DNA from: Podocnemis expansa
Lineage: Eukaryota; Chordata; Testudines; Podocnemididae
DNA: 64,000 bases
Assembly (NCBI GenBank): GCA_007922195.1
Contig: ML682059.1
Location: forward strand, 10,311,118 to 10,375,117
Reading direction: 5' to 3'
Shown: piece after piece, positions 13,010-24,185 of the stretch
How the letters are laid out: each line of letters starts with the position of its first letter
How positions within the stretch are numbered: the first letter of the stretch is position 1
The notes under the pieces: generated by a model
The model's input: only the letters and a program-made list of their open reading frames with translations
Told to the model about the DNA's origin: nothing
Database searches by the model: none
Position numbers and translations under genes: made by a program

Positions 13010-14634
13010 TGTAGCCTGAGATTTTTGCTATCTCTTTAGCATCACAGCAAACCTTGATTGAATAAAGGACACGTGGGTAGAAAACAGTGTAAGGTAATCT
13101 AATAGAAGTTCTAGTTAAAATAAAGCTGGAAACAGCATAATATGTAATAATCAGTAGTAAAGAATTCATAAATCATAATTTATCAATGTTTTAAACAAAG
13201 TTGGTATTAAAAGGGCATTCAGCAAGTGAAAATGGAGAGATCATAGGTTTAGCAGATTCCATAGGTATATCTCAGCAGATTCAACAGATAAATCTTTTGG
13301 AAAAGTAGGTCAAGATGGAGGAAGATTTTGAACTCACTCAGTCCCCCTCTAATCAAGGATTCTAAAGTGTCCACCCACTGTCAAAGGACCATCAAAAGTA
13401 TTGATTTTTGCTCAGGTGGCAGGTGAAATCACTCTTTTTTTCAATTGGGTGGAGATGAAATCACACCTTTGGGATTGGTCAAGAAGAAGATGGGAGTGAT
13501 AGAAGAGCAAATAAAAGGTGCTGCACAGAGCAGAACTTCAGAGATCTCTCTCCCACTCCTTACTGGGTTCCACTGGGCTCTGGCTATGTTCCCGCTGCAC
13601 TAAGGAGTCTCACTCACACTCATCCCTAGAGAGAGTGACAACTTCTCTAGTGGAAGCCTGGGAGCTGGGTCTTTAGACTTAGTCTCTGAAAGGCACGGGG
13701 CTGTATTTCTGAGCGGTGACTCAGGATACAGTCCTTGAGCTGAGTCTTTGGACTTAGTCTCAGAAGGGACTCCGATAAAACTCATAAGCAGGCAGCTATC
13801 TCAGTCCTGCGTACAGCTTGTGGGCAACGAACTGATACTTTTGTAGCTCCAGTTTCTGAGCAACTGCACGTGCAGGCGTTGAGCTGTGCCTAAGTTCCAG
13901 TTTCCATGGCAACCAGACCAGAGCTGAGCAGAGACTTAGAAAAGTTCCAGCCTGCAGCTGTGAGCCTCCATTTGAAGAAGCAGCACACCCTCTCCCAGAG
14001 AAAGAGACTCTGCCTTTTTCCTTCAAGTTTTGGGTAAGAAAAGGATCCTAAGGAGGGGAGGAAAACTAGTAGAAAGCCCCAAAGATCTTTAAATTATTTT
14101 AGTACTGTTAAGAAGCCTAAGCCTTACAATATAACTGTATGATTATAAGTAAACCACCTAGAAAGAGTGAGATAAGAAACCCAGATTAAGATCTAAAGGA
14201 GTAATAGTAAGAGTTGAGATCTCTCCATTTAGCAAGTGCCTGATCCCCACTTGCTGAATGTTCCTTTTGTCTACCTAAGTATTGTTTCTGTTATAATTGT
14301 ATAGAATAGTTTTAATATGTTATATTACTGTTGAGCTATCCGTGAAGCAAATATAAGTTCCCTGTCAGTTTTCGGAGTAGATATTGCAGTAAACCTGATT
14401 TTTGTCTTTCACAAATCATTGGCTCTAAGTCTTTTATTTGCTTCTGGTCTGTGCTTGATCGGCGGGCTGTAGCCGTATCCTCCACTCGGGACATTTATCC
14501 GGGGTGCCGGTATTTGTCCGTTTAGGTGAAAAATGGTCCCCCCTCGTTTCCCCTGAGGGTCTCCAAATTAAACTTCAGACTGAAGGACGGTCTGGAGATT
14601 AGTAAATTGATTGATTCAATTTTCTGGGGTAACA
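13010..14634 (+). repeat. 5' LTR of the provirus
   Basis: 1625 bases, TGTAGCC...TAACA, nearly identical to 30055-31678 with scattered substitutions and a few short indels (a few percent by eye). An A/T-rich TATA-like box (aaataaaagg, about 13509-13518) and a downstream initiator region suggest U3 ends near 13540. A gtaagaa at 14034 could be a splice donor within R/U5, as in foamy viruses. An AGTAAA near 14388 is a possible polyadenylation signal. AATAAA near 13057 and 13119 lies in U3. The length is near that of foamy-virus LTRs and well above the usual 300-800 bases. Confidence 0.95.
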
Positions 14635-14638
14635 GTTG

Positions 14639-14656
14639 TGGCGCCCGAACAGGGAC
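14639..14656 (+). promoter_or_regulatory. Primer binding site, tRNA-Lys3 type
   Basis: tggcgcccgaacagggac, four bases after the LTR end. This is the 18-base complement of the tRNA-Lys3 3' end known from lentiviruses and MMTV. It primes minus-strand DNA synthesis. Confidence 0.93.
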
Positions 14657-15822
14657 ATTTTCGCCTAAATTGGGGGATCGCAGACCACGAAGCAATATAG
14701 GTTGTGGCGCAGTTAAAAATTCTCTGAGCCTGGTCTGTTGAGCCGATAACGAACGTTCTAGGACTAGCACCCAAGTCTTTTTGCCCACTCAACAGACCCT
14801 GCATCTTTTCAGAATTTTTAAGGAAGATTGGTAAATTTTTTAAATTTAAAAAAAATAGAAAAAATTAATATTTTTACTGCAGTTATTTTTAAGAAGGTGC
14901 ACCCATGAAGGTAACATCAACTAGTGAGTATTAGAGCAGCTGTATTGGTTAGAAAAGGTATACCTAAAAGCCATTAAGGCAGGTTTTGAAGGATCTAAGA
15001 TCTGAGTAAGTGCCATAGTTTCAGTATACGTTCCCGCTAGAGAAGATGTGTCTAGCCCTGTTGGTGCAAATAATGTGTCGTGGCAGGTAAATTGCCCCGC
15101 CGGAGGTGCGTATCCAGGCAGACTAGCTAGAAATTGCCCCGCTGGAGGCGCGTATCCAGTAAGACTAGCTAGTAACTGAAGTGCGGTAAGGCGTTGAAGC
15201 AGTGAAATGTGAGAGATTTATTTAGAGCAGTTTTTGGCAGATATATTTAAATATCCTCAAGGCAAGAGTTTGGAAGATATAGAATTAAAGCAGTGGAATT
15301 GTGAAAGTATAGCTTGAGCTGTCAAGCTGGAGGACTGTATCCAGTAGACCCGTAACCGATATAGTAAGGGTATAGGACAGCCTTGCTTGAGGGGTACAGG
15401 GCCTGTGGCCACCGTGAGTGAGACGTCACTATGGATGAGGCAGGTTTATAGTTAGTCTCAGAGGTTATGGTTGGTAGTGGACTAACTGAGGAATTTCTAG
15501 GTATCTCTAGAGATCAATTATCTCTTTGAGGTTTTATTGATGGGGAGAAGTCAGACTAGAAGATTCCGATGGGCTGCTCAGTCCTGAAGTGAGTTTTAGA
15601 GAGACTGTCCCGTGTTACTCCCATTAGAGAAAATGTTTGACCCTGTCGTTGCACAAGGCAGACAGTGATACTTCCGTTAGAGCGTCTAACCCTGTTGTTG
15701 CTTAAGGCAAGATAGCAGGTAAATTAGTTTGTGTTGAAAGACGTGTCCAGTAGTGTTAAAACTAGCTTAAGAAAAGTTTGGAAAAGATTTGAAGCAGAAA
15801 ACTTCTAGCATAAGATTGTAAG
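14657..15822 (+). other. Retroviral leader (untranslated, about 1.2 kb)
   Basis: Non-coding stretch between the primer binding site and the first gag ATG. It is unusually long and holds short duplicated GC-rich segments. It should contain the packaging signal and probably the major splice donor, but neither can be pinpointed. Confidence 0.7.
15089..15172 (+). repeat. Tandem 42-base duplication in the retroviral leader
   Basis: 15089-15130 and 15131-15172 are near-identical copies (aaattgccccgc.ggagg.gcg ... agactagctag). A third partial copy is recognisable near 15318-15345 (gctggaggactgtatccagta). The unit has inverted GC-rich halves that could fold as a stem-loop, so a packaging or RNA-structure role is possible. 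Confidence 0.7.
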
Positions 15823-17345
15823 ATGTTGAGGGTACAGAAGCAAAAGGGTTGTGAAGTCAGCAAAAGTAATTCTGATAAAATGCTAGGAGATTTTGTGCAG
15901 AAAATAGGAAAAGGTCCATGGAAAGAAAATGCTTTTATGGGACCAGGAGCTTTCCAGCAATTATGTAAGCAATGGGATCAGTGGATCCAGGAAGATCAGA
16001 AAGGAATTTTCAAAGGAAAGCCTAGTAAAAAGGAAAGAAAAAGAGCTGCTATGCAAGGATTATATCTAGTAGCAGCCATTTTAGATAAAGAATCAGAAAA
16101 ACTAATAGCAGAAAAACAAAGAATGCAAAAAGAAAAAGATAGTAATATTAAACAGCTAAAGTATTTGGAAGCTGAGACTAGCAACCTAAGAACTGTTCTG
16201 TTAACACAATCTACTCAGCTAAGGATGTGCCAGAAAGAAATAGAAGAAGGAAAAGAGGAAATAGTTAGATTGCTCAAAGAAAATGAAAAATGGAAGAAGG
16301 TGGCTATGGACAGCCAAGCTGCTATAAGAGTAATGCTTTCAGATGCAGAAGAAAAAGGAAGGATAGACCATGCAGATTGTTTAAAGCAGATAGAAGCTCT
16401 AAAAAAGGAACTAAGAGTTAGTAAAGGAGTAATTTCAGTAGTGAAGGGCAATGCAAGTCATTGGAGGTATGAGGAAGTAGGAACAGATGAAAAAGAGTGG
16501 GAAGATATTGAGGAAGATTGTGAAAGGATACCACAGAAAGAAACCTTATATAGTGCTTCAAGAAAAGAGCTAAAGGAGCTTGATAAATCACCACCAGTAA
16601 TAACCACTAAAGTAACTAAGAAAACAAGAACGGGCAGAACAGGAGGAACAGAGGAATGAATAGAAGAAAGACCATATGCGCCTGAACAAATTAAAGCTCT
16701 AGGAAGAACCTTAGGAGTCTTAGATAAAAGTTCAGCAGTCAAATGGCTTTCCAGAAAAACAGGAATGCCAGGATTAACAGGAACAGATGTATCAGCCTTA
16801 ATTAAAGAATGTATGGGGATGGAAAACTTTGCAGGGCTTCCCTATGATATACAAGGTGGGGAAGAAAAGGATAAGGACATTGTAGAGATGGAAATTTTAA
16901 AGTTCTTCACCCTGGAGAAGACCCAGTTATATGGTTTCATAGGGAAAAGCAACAACCTGGAGAAAGACTTGAACCTTATATAACTAGGAAAAAGTTGGTA
17001 TATAAACATTCGGGTCTTGGAACCCCAAAAGAAGATGCAGAAAATCCATTTTTAGATTGGGGAGATCTTATTGATTATGATGTATTGCAATTTAGAAAAG
17101 CACTATTGCTAGGGTTTGTCCCCAGTATGAGAACTGCAATGATCTCTATGGATCTCTATGAAGACCCATTTAAGGGAGAGAGAGTACTTTTTGCTTTTTC
17201 CTCTATGAAATTCAAAGAGAAACTTGCCCTGCACCTAGGAAAAGAATTGAAAGGGTATCAACAGTAACCTTTTCAAATAATGGTCCACAAAAGAGAGAAC
17301 TTTCCACCTAGACAAGAAATGGCAGAAATGAAGGGTGGAACATAA
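15823..17345 (+). pseudogene. gag: Retroviral gag, interrupted
   Basis: The first 278 codons are open to a TGA at 16657. The same frame reopens to 16983, and a neighbouring frame then continues to 17267 and beyond, so there is at least one in-frame stop and one frameshift near 16900. N-terminal residues 1-80 are basic with conserved tryptophans (KGPWKEN, QWDQW). Residues 80-215 are a long glutamate/lysine-rich coiled coil. The later part (NPFLDWGDLIDYDVLQF ... FVPSMRTAMIS) looks like capsid. Near 17515-17545 a PTPSAPPLP stretch offers a PSAP late-domain motif for ESCRT recruitment. No CCHC zinc knuckle was found, unlike most orthoretroviral gags. A diverged copy of this gene lies at 38990-40640. 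Confidence 0.85.
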
Positions 17346-17582
17346 AACAGAATAAGAAGTTCCTATTCTTATCCAAATATTGCTTATCCCTTAAAGAGAG
17401 TAGATCCAGTTAGAGTGTGGGCATGGAAAAAGTTGTCAGAGTATGAGCCAAAGGAGGAAATTGATGGATTGCCTTTGGGAGAAATATTAAAGAGGCTAGC
17501 AAAATATGAAAGCCCAACTCCATCTGCCCCTCCTCTTCCACAGGATCAAAAATAGGGAGGCTGAGCACCCCCTATTTCCCCA

Positions 17583-18104
17583 GTGTCAGCCAGAGAACAT
17601 GCTGACTTAGTGGCACATTTAGATCAAGATAGATGGGGAAGACCTACAGTTTATGTAGAGTTTAAACAGGGAGCGTTCGGACAAAACATGCTAATTGATA
17701 CACATGCCACTTTCTCATTAGTTAGTACTAGAAAGAAAAATTTATTTGGACCTCCGGTCATTGTTAGAAACCTGCAGGGATTTAACGAAGCAGAAAGTAA
17801 AGTTCCATTCAGCCCTGTAGTAAATTTTAGATTAGGAAACAGATCTGGAAAGGGACAATTCGGCCTAATAGAACTAGATGGAAATGGAATAATAGGAATA
17901 GATATTCTAAGAAATCTCAGACTTATAGTTGAGCTGGTGAACAAAACCTTATGGAACGTGTCCATAAGCCCGGAAGACACTGCCAAAGAATCTGTAATTA
18001 TAGAAGCAGGCTATAGGCTAGCTGCTGTAAAAGCAGCAGAAGTGAAATGGCCTGATTGGCCACAAGACATTCTAGAAATCGCTTTACAGCATAGAGAAGT
18101 GTAG
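17583..18104 (+). pseudogene. pro: Retroviral aspartic protease with altered active site
   Basis: Retropepsin-like domain in the frame that leads into reverse transcriptase. The substrate-side strand VYVEFKQGAFGQ is followed by the active-site segment LIDTHATFSLV, with the aspartate codon at 17697, and by GQFGLIELDGNGIIGIDIL, the hydrophobic-Gly-x-Asp end of the fold. The catalytic triplet should be Asp-Thr-Gly. Here the glycine codon is CAT (His, 17703), which should abolish activity. The related broken copy at 40765-40800 still has Thr-Gly at this position, so the change is probably post-integration. An amber TAG at 18102-18104 separates it in frame from RT. It would process Gag and Pol. 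This domain appears to be the parent of the five accessory ORFs downstream. Confidence 0.85.
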
Positions 18105-20256
18105 GTGAAAAACAAAGCAGAATGTGGGAAAATTAATGCAGAAGTTTTAATTACGAGACCTGATCCCCCACCTCAAAAACAATACAAATATCCCAAGGAA
18201 GCTGAAGAAAGTTTAGCAAAAACCATTCAGGGTCTGATAGATCAAGGAGTTGTAGTAGAAAAGCAAAGCAGAAATAATGCAGCTATTTGGCCAGTTCTGA
18301 AAGCAGATGGAAAAACATGGAGATTAACTATTGACTTTAGGCCTTTGAACAAGGTAACTCCAATAACTGCACTAGTTGTGGCCAAATATCCAGAAGTAAT
18401 GGCTTCTATAATAGGAGGAGCAAAATGGTTTACAGTGTTAGATCTGGCAAATGCATTCTTTTCCATACCATTACACCTGGAGTGTTGGTATAAATTTTCC
18501 TTTACTTTTCAAGGCAGACAACTGTGTTTCTGTTGAACTCCACAAGGGTTTCACTTGTCACCAACAATATGCCATATGCATGTGATCAAAATGTGGGATG
18601 ATATGCCCAAAAAGGATAATATCTCCTCGGTTGATGACATTCCGATTAGCACAAAACCCAGAGAAGAAAATTTAGAAATTCTAGATCAATTTCTGCAGAA
18701 AATAGAAGAAACAGGTTTCAAGGTTAGCCCTGAAAAAGCACAGATATGCCAACAGCAGGTAAACTATCTAGGAGTAACTCTGGGACAAGGACATTCACCA
18801 GATAAGCAGAGAGTAGAACTCCTACAGAAATTGCCAGCTCCTACAGACACTTCCACTCTGCGATCATTCTTAGGAATGATGAATTTTTCCCAGAGATTTT
18901 GTGGAAAATTATGCAGAAAAAGCTTCTCCATTATACAAGTTATTGAGGAAAGGTACCCAATGGGAATGGGGAACAGACCAACAAACAGCATTTACACCGT
19001 TGAAACAAGCACTAGCATAAGCTCCAGCTCTAGTATACCCAAAGGTAGAAAAACCTTTTGTGCTTCAATTAGCTACCACAGACACTGGAATGAGCGCAAT
19101 CCTTAGTCAGGATCATGGTACTGGGTTAAGACCTGTAGCTTATGCTTCTAAGAATCTCAACGGAGTTGAACAAGGTTTCACTCCCTGTGAGAAGGAAGTA
19201 TTAGCATTAGTGTGGGCTTTACAGCATTGGGAATATCTAGTTGGATTATCCCCAGTATTACCGAAAACCTCACACTCCCCTGTGAAATATGTGCTAACAG
19301 GAAAAATTAATGAAGGTCATGTATCCAGTCCTAGGTTAGCTAAATGGACATTAGCCCTACTAAACAAGAATGTAAGTATGGAGAAAGTTCCAGCTTTATC
19401 TCCAGTCCCTTATGGACTTATAATAGAAGGAGAACAACATGAATGTCCATTGCCAGAAATCCTTCGAGAAGGTCCTATATTATTCCAAGGAGGAACAAAA
19501 CTGCAGGAGGTAAAAGATCAGTTAGATGAGATTTGGTTTGTAGATGGATCAAGTTACTGCAAGGAAGGACAGCATTTCACTGGGTATGCAGCAGTTAGAA
19601 TCTCTGATGAAAGGGTCATAAAGGGACAATGTTTACCACATTCAGCTCAAGCAGCTGAAATAGTAGCTGTCATTGTAGTATTAGAAAATGTCCCAAAAGA
19701 TAAACAAGTTGTCATCTTCACAGATTCTGATTGGGTATTAAGAGCCATAGTAGATTGGATGCCTCATTGGCAGAAAAGGGGAATGAAATCAGCTGATGGC
19801 AAGCCCATAACTCATTCTGAAAAATTTATATACCTGTGGAACTTAGCTCAAATGAGATCACAACCAGTGTTAATGGGAAAAGTAAAAGCACATAGGAAAA
19901 ACACAGAAGAGGCTCAATGGAATAATAAAGCAGATGAGCAAGCTAACTTAGGAGCCAAGGAGGGGTTTCTCTGGAATCCCAAAATACAGTTCCAAACAGC
20001 CCCAATAGCTAGTATAGGAGAAGAACAAGTGGAGCAAGTTGATCTAATAGCATTGCAAAAGAAGGCTCCCAAAATAAAGAAACTAGTGGAAAAAGGAGAA
20101 TTTCATGGATGGCATGTTAAAAGGCATGAAACAGGACTAATACTAGCAGCTAAAACAGAGGAAGAAATCCCTATATGGGTAGTACCATCTGATCTTAGAA
20201 CAGAAATGATAGCCTTAGCACATGATCATGGACATTTTGGTGTAGATAAAACCTGA
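18105..20256 (+). pseudogene. pol: Retroviral reverse transcriptase and RNase H, multiply broken
   Basis: RT runs in frame with the protease to a TGA at 18534 and then on. Visible blocks: WPVLKADGKTWRLTIDFRPL, VLDLANAFFSIPL (catalytic block A, about 18438), TPQGFHLSPTI and SVDD (18627-18638). The last should be an aromatic-VDD motif, so its first position is lost. A frameshift lies near 18905 and a TAA at 19017. The 398-codon frame from 19060 holds the connection domain and a complete RNase H: WFVDGSSY, QAAEIVAV, IFTDSDWVLRAIV and the final NNKADEQA, giving the four acidic residues. It ends at TGA 20254 inside the integrase zinc finger. Together these domains copy viral RNA into DNA. It cannot be expressed as one protein. 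Confidence 0.9.
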
Positions 20257-21236
20257 GAGACTACAAATGGCAGGATGGTGGCCTAATATGAGATCAGATA
20301 TAGAGCAATATGTGAATAATTGTCTGCCTTGTGCAGCAAACAATGCAGGCCCTAAGATAGTAAAAGGAAAATTAGGACACCAAAGGATTGAAGGTCCGTG
20401 GTCAAGATTACAAATTGATTATATTGGTCCACTCGCGAATACTGCTAAGGGAAACAAGTACTGCTTAGTGATTGTCGATCCTTTCACTAAATGGGTAGAA
20501 ACAATTCCTACCAAGAATAACAGCGCTAACTGCTGCTAGGGTATTAGTAGATCAAGTCTTTTCCAGATGGGGAATTCCGAAAGAGAGAGATTCAGATCAA
20601 GGTCCGCACTTTGTAGGTAAAATAACGAAAGGACTGTGCCAAGCATTTGGAATTAAGCAAAGATTACACATAGCAGGACATCCACAAAGTTCAGGACAAG
20701 TAGAAAGAACGAACAGGACTATAAAGAATGCCTTAAAAAAAGTAGTAAATCTGCAAGGGAAAAATTGGGATCAAAAACTATCTTTAATATTAATGGCTAT
20801 TAGAGGAACAGTAGCATCTCATAGAGTGACACCATTGACAGGAAGAAACATGAGGTTGCCAGAACAATGGTGGTTAGTCGGAAACCCTACAGATGAAATA
20901 CAACCAAAAGTGCTAACAGACCACTGGATGCAACAACTCCTAAAACCCATTTCAGAAACTCATAAGCAGATAGCAATAGCCCTGAAAGCAAAAGCTTAGC
21001 AAATGGATCAGAAACTAGGACCAATTCTGCACCCACAAGAATGGCAAATAGGAGATAGGGTGATGTATAGACAGTTTAAAGAAAAGGACCATGTCTTATG
21101 TCCTGTATGGGAAGGCCCAGTTAAAATTGTCAATAAAGCAAGTCCCACTGTATATATGCTGGAGATTAAACGAGGAAAAAGAAAAATAGTCAAATGGTTC
21201 CATTCCTCTCAAATGAAAAAGTGGAAGGGAGAGTAA
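20221..21236 (+). pseudogene. pol: Retroviral integrase, frameshifted
   Basis: The HHCC zinc finger begins with HDHGHFG before the TGA at 20254 and continues in a shifted frame with CLPC (about 20322-20333). The catalytic core has its first aspartate in IDYIGP (20417), its second in DSDQGPHF (about 20595) and its glutamate in GQVERTNR (about 20703), so the D,D-35-E triad is present. A frameshift near 20525 and a stop at 20997 break the frame. The C-terminal part (PVWEGPVKIVNKASPTVYMLE, ending KKWKGE) is the SH3-like domain with a GPY/F-like module, as in gammaretroviral and class III integrases. It inserts viral DNA into the genome. Confidence 0.9.
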
Positions 21237-21298
21237 ACAAACAGTAAAAACAAACCATTATTGGAAAAGAAAACTTTGTATATATGTATAGTTTAAGA

Positions 21299-21321
21299 AT
21301 AGTTGGTTTTCATTTTTGTAG
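21299..21321 (+). promoter_or_regulatory. Splice-acceptor-like site before accessory ORF 1
   Basis: T-rich tract (gttggttttcatttttgtag) ending in AG at 21320-21321, with the ORF 1 ATG 5 bases later. It is the first of six such sites preceding the accessory ORFs and env. Confidence 0.6.
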
Positions 21322-21326
21322 GAAAT

Positions 21327-21776
21327 ATGGAGAGTGAAAGTGAAGAAAGTGGATATGAGAGTGGTATAGAAGAGAAGATCAGAATGAATTATTGGATGGA
21401 GAAATTGCAAGATTAATAGAGGACTTTGATCATAGATGGTTTACCATAGCAACAATACTAATAGAAGGAAGAATAAGAACTGTATTTTACTATAAATACA
21501 GGAGCAGCCTTTTCAATTTTAAACATTAATGGAATGTATGTTGATAATATAGTTACAGAGGAGGCTAGGTGGATTCATTCTTCATCAGGATGGAGAATGA
21601 TCCCAATAAGCATACCTCTAAAGGTGAACATAAGAACAAAAAGGTTGCTTGGAAATTTTGGGCTTATAGATTTGGGTCCACATCAGTATGGTGTTCTGGG
21701 GCTAGATGCAATCATGGCAATGAACTGTGTAATAGACTTTGGAAGGAGAAGGTTACTGGAAAGTACTAATGAATAG
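21327..21776 (+). pseudogene. Accessory ORF 1: protease-like protein retaining Thr-Gly in the active-site segment, frameshifted
   Basis: Starts with an acidic stretch (MESESEESGYESG). Two frameshifts, near 21385 and 21485, separate three readable segments. The middle one reads EIARLIEDFDHRWF, which parallels an RLIRD motif in accessory ORF 5. The third contains NTGAAFSIL, aligning with DTHATFSLV of the viral protease, and then NFGLIDLGPHQYGVLGLDAI, aligning with QFGLIELDGNGIIGIDIL. The spacing between the two motifs is also similar. I infer a duplicated protease domain with Asp changed to Asn. Function is unknown; a decoy or dominant-negative protease, or a scaffold, is possible. The splice-site-like sequence just upstream suggests expression from a spliced mRNA. 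Confidence 0.7.
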
Positions 21777-21842
21777 AAGTAGTGCATAAAAACAATAATA
21801 GATATAGGAAGTAATTAAGTTATTCTTGTAAAATTTAGAAAT

Positions 21843-22460
21843 ATGGCGGATTGGGTAGAGGAAGTAACCTCAATAGAAGAAGATGAGGTATTGAAAATGT
21901 TGGACCAGGGAAATACCACGCAAAGAGGTTTAGAAATTGAGCGGATTTTGTGACAAGAAGATCAGAACGAAAAACAAACCTCAAGTGATGAGTTGAGGAG
22001 GAACCTTCTCTTTGACATTAACGATACAAAAGAAGAAGAGACTCAGACAGAAGACGTTCCAACAGTCATGTTTATGGACAATAGATAAGTTGTTTTGCCA
22101 CTGTTAAAAGACCATCAGAACAGACCATTAGTAGTAATATATGTAAAAATGAGGGATAATGAAATGAGTCATATATGTTATATAGATCCTACACCATCAC
22201 ATTCTATAATCAATACCAAAAGTATGCCCCAGATTCTTTTGCACAGAACATATAAGAAAATTAAGATAGGAAAAATACCTGGAACAGTGGAAGTCACAAT
22301 TCCCATAACTGTACGGATAGGAAATAAGAGAGTAGAAAATGTTAAATTTGGATTAATTGAAATGGATGAAAGTCCATATGGAATATTGGGGATTGAAATC
22401 TTAAGAATGTTAAAGTGCTCAATTGATTTAGAAAAAGATGCCCTGGTCCAATTCCTCTAA
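21843..22460 (+). pseudogene. Accessory ORF 2: protease-like protein without catalytic triad, two in-frame stops
   Basis: One continuous 205-codon frame from ATG 21843, interrupted only by TGA (21951-21953) and TAA (22086-22088). The N-terminal 80 residues are acidic (WVEEVTSIEEDEV ... KEEETQTEDV). The C-terminal 120 residues look like a retropepsin fold: VVIYVKMRDNE, then YIDPTPSHSIIN at the active-site position, then VKFGLIEMDESPYGILGIEIL. The Asp is kept, but Thr-Gly is replaced by Pro-Thr, so it should be catalytically dead. A weak acceptor-like ttattcttgtaaaatttag ends 4 bases before the ATG. The frame between the stops is well preserved, suggesting recent decay. Confidence 0.75.
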
Positions 22461-22600
22461 AGATGGTGTATTTAAACTGAGAAGTAATTTTAAGTAGCTG
22501 TATTAGAAATCATAGTAACATAGGTATAAGTAGTGTGTAAAGTATATATGTAATATATGAAAGTAAGTAACGTGTTAGCTTATAGGTACATTGAGTAAAA

Positions 22601-23115
22601 ATGACTGAGCAAAGAAGAAAAGAACAGATAACTGAACATGTTCTTCCCGTAGCTGCTGAGGCAGAAGTAAATGGAGAGGCAATGTATCCACAGGAAGCCC
22701 AAATTGCAGAAGTGCACAATAATGTTTTAGAGCAACAAGATTGGGACCATGATCTAACTCTCATAGTGAGGCTAACCAGAGATTCCATCACAGGAAATCT
22801 TTTAGCCCCCATAACATTAATCTGTACAACCCATACAACCACTCAGTACTTCCAGTTAAGACCTAATTTGGCATATTCCATGATAAATCTAACAAGATGG
22901 GATATTCTCACCTCAAACAGCAGGATACATCAGAAATATGGGAAGGAGGAAAATTAGAATGTCACCCTGTTCAGATTAGAATTGGAAGGAAAATTATCTA
23001 TCATAGATTTAGAATGATAGCTTTACTCAATGTTACCTGTGGGCACTACTGGAAATGACATCTTAAGGAAAATACATGGAAATATAATAGATGGTGAAAG
23101 GTTAGAAATTAGATA
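22601..23115 (+). pseudogene. Accessory ORF 3: diverged protease-like protein, frameshifted
   Basis: Open for 118 codons from ATG 22601, after which a frameshift near 22935 moves the homology to another frame. The N-terminus is acidic and glutamine-rich (MTEQRRKEQ), followed by LEQQDWDHDLTLIVRLTRDS, which lines up with EREEWEENSDRIARLIRDP of ORF 5. RPNLAYSMIN occupies the active-site position. After the shift, HPVQIRIGRKIIYHRF matches HPIYTQIGRKGIYHRF of ORF 5, and a further shifted segment gives GNDILRK. There is no Asp-Thr-Gly. A gcttatag ends 15 bases before the ATG as an acceptor-like site. Confidence 0.65.
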
Positions 23116-23269
23116 ATTTTTAAGATAAAGCAGTTAAGCTCTTAATATACTTTAGAATCGTAAGATAAGTGAGGTATTCATTACTATTAATAGTTAGTTA
23201 TAATGTACATAGTAAAAGTTAAGATGGTAAGTTATTTTTAATTTTAGCATCAGACAGATAGAAAAAGAG

Positions 23270-23818
23270 ATGGCAGAAAGACAGAATGAATTAGACAGAC
23301 AGAGTGTAGAGCCAGAGATAATGGAAGCTCAAGAGGCAGGGAGAGAGGGACAGGACCAGGCAGCACTGCCACTGGAGGAAGGAATTATTAATGAAGAGGA
23401 ATTTGAGGCAGAAGATTGGGAGGCTGCTAGGGACCCGGTGGTTCAATTGTTTTGCAACGGGGTGGGGGCACTAACTGTCCCAGCAATATTAAATATGAGG
23501 GTCAAGTTTGCATGATTTTCTTCAATCTGGCCCTGAGCTCAACTCGATCCATCTTGAACGTGAACCAGCCCCCTATCGTGCCCCCACCCCCCTTTTGCTG
23601 GAATAAGCCGACTGTACCGGCCACCTGCCGGGGAACAGGCACAATTAATCCCTGTCAGCCATCCTATCCAAGTCCGCATCGGCTGAAAGCAAGTGAACCA
23701 TTGATTTGGTTTAATCAATGTGAACTCAAGTGTGCAAACAACTTTGGGCGAGGACCTGTTGGCAAAAATTAATGGAAGAATCAGAGATCTGGAAAGGCTA
23801 GAAATCAGGGAGGTTTAA
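23270..23818 (+). pseudogene. Accessory ORF 4: protease-like family member with several TGA stops
   Basis: From ATG 23270 the frame is open for 81 codons with a strongly acidic N-terminus (EEGIINEEEFEAEDWEAARDP). It then meets several stops, mostly TGA, but the same frame continues with recognisable family sequence: HPIQVRIG (about 23660), a FGLINV block and LGEDLLAKINGRI, ending LERLEIREV just before TAA near 23818. ORFs 3 and 5 have the matching LEIR and LEIQEA ends. A strong acceptor-like gttatttttaattttag ends 22 bases before the ATG. The middle part (23520-23640) is C-rich and unlike its neighbours. Confidence 0.6.
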
Positions 23819-23819
23819 T

Positions 23820-24140
23820 TTTGTTTTTTCAGTAAAGTTTCTTAAGCAAAGAACGGAGATATAAGTTTGTTTTAAAGATGGATTGATTTTAAGTTAATAG
23901 TATAAACATAGTATAGAATTATAGAAAATATGTAGTTGTTAGTAAGTATAAGTATAGGAATTAAAAAATATATTATTGTTAAATAGATACATATATAGGA
24001 AAAAAATTGTTAATAAATAAAAATATTAAATATATATAAAATTTTCTTTAGTATTGTTACTAAATATTTTTTGTTTATCAAAAAAAGCGTGTAGTCAGTT
24101 TCTTACTAAGTACGTAGAACAAAACAGGGAATAAAAGCCT
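23820..24140 (+). other. A/T-rich spacer between accessory ORFs 4 and 5
   Basis: Very A/T-rich, with long TA/AT stretches at 23930-24070 and no reading frame. Similar A/T-rich spacers separate the other accessory ORFs. It may hold splicing branch points. Confidence 0.5.
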
Positions 24141-24185
24141 TTTACATTTCCAATTTTAGCCAAATAAAAGAAAATAAAGAAAAGA

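Noticed and set aside
15089..15172. Possible CRISPR-like repeat
   Set aside because: Only two contiguous copies without spacers, inside a retroviral leader in a vertebrate genome.
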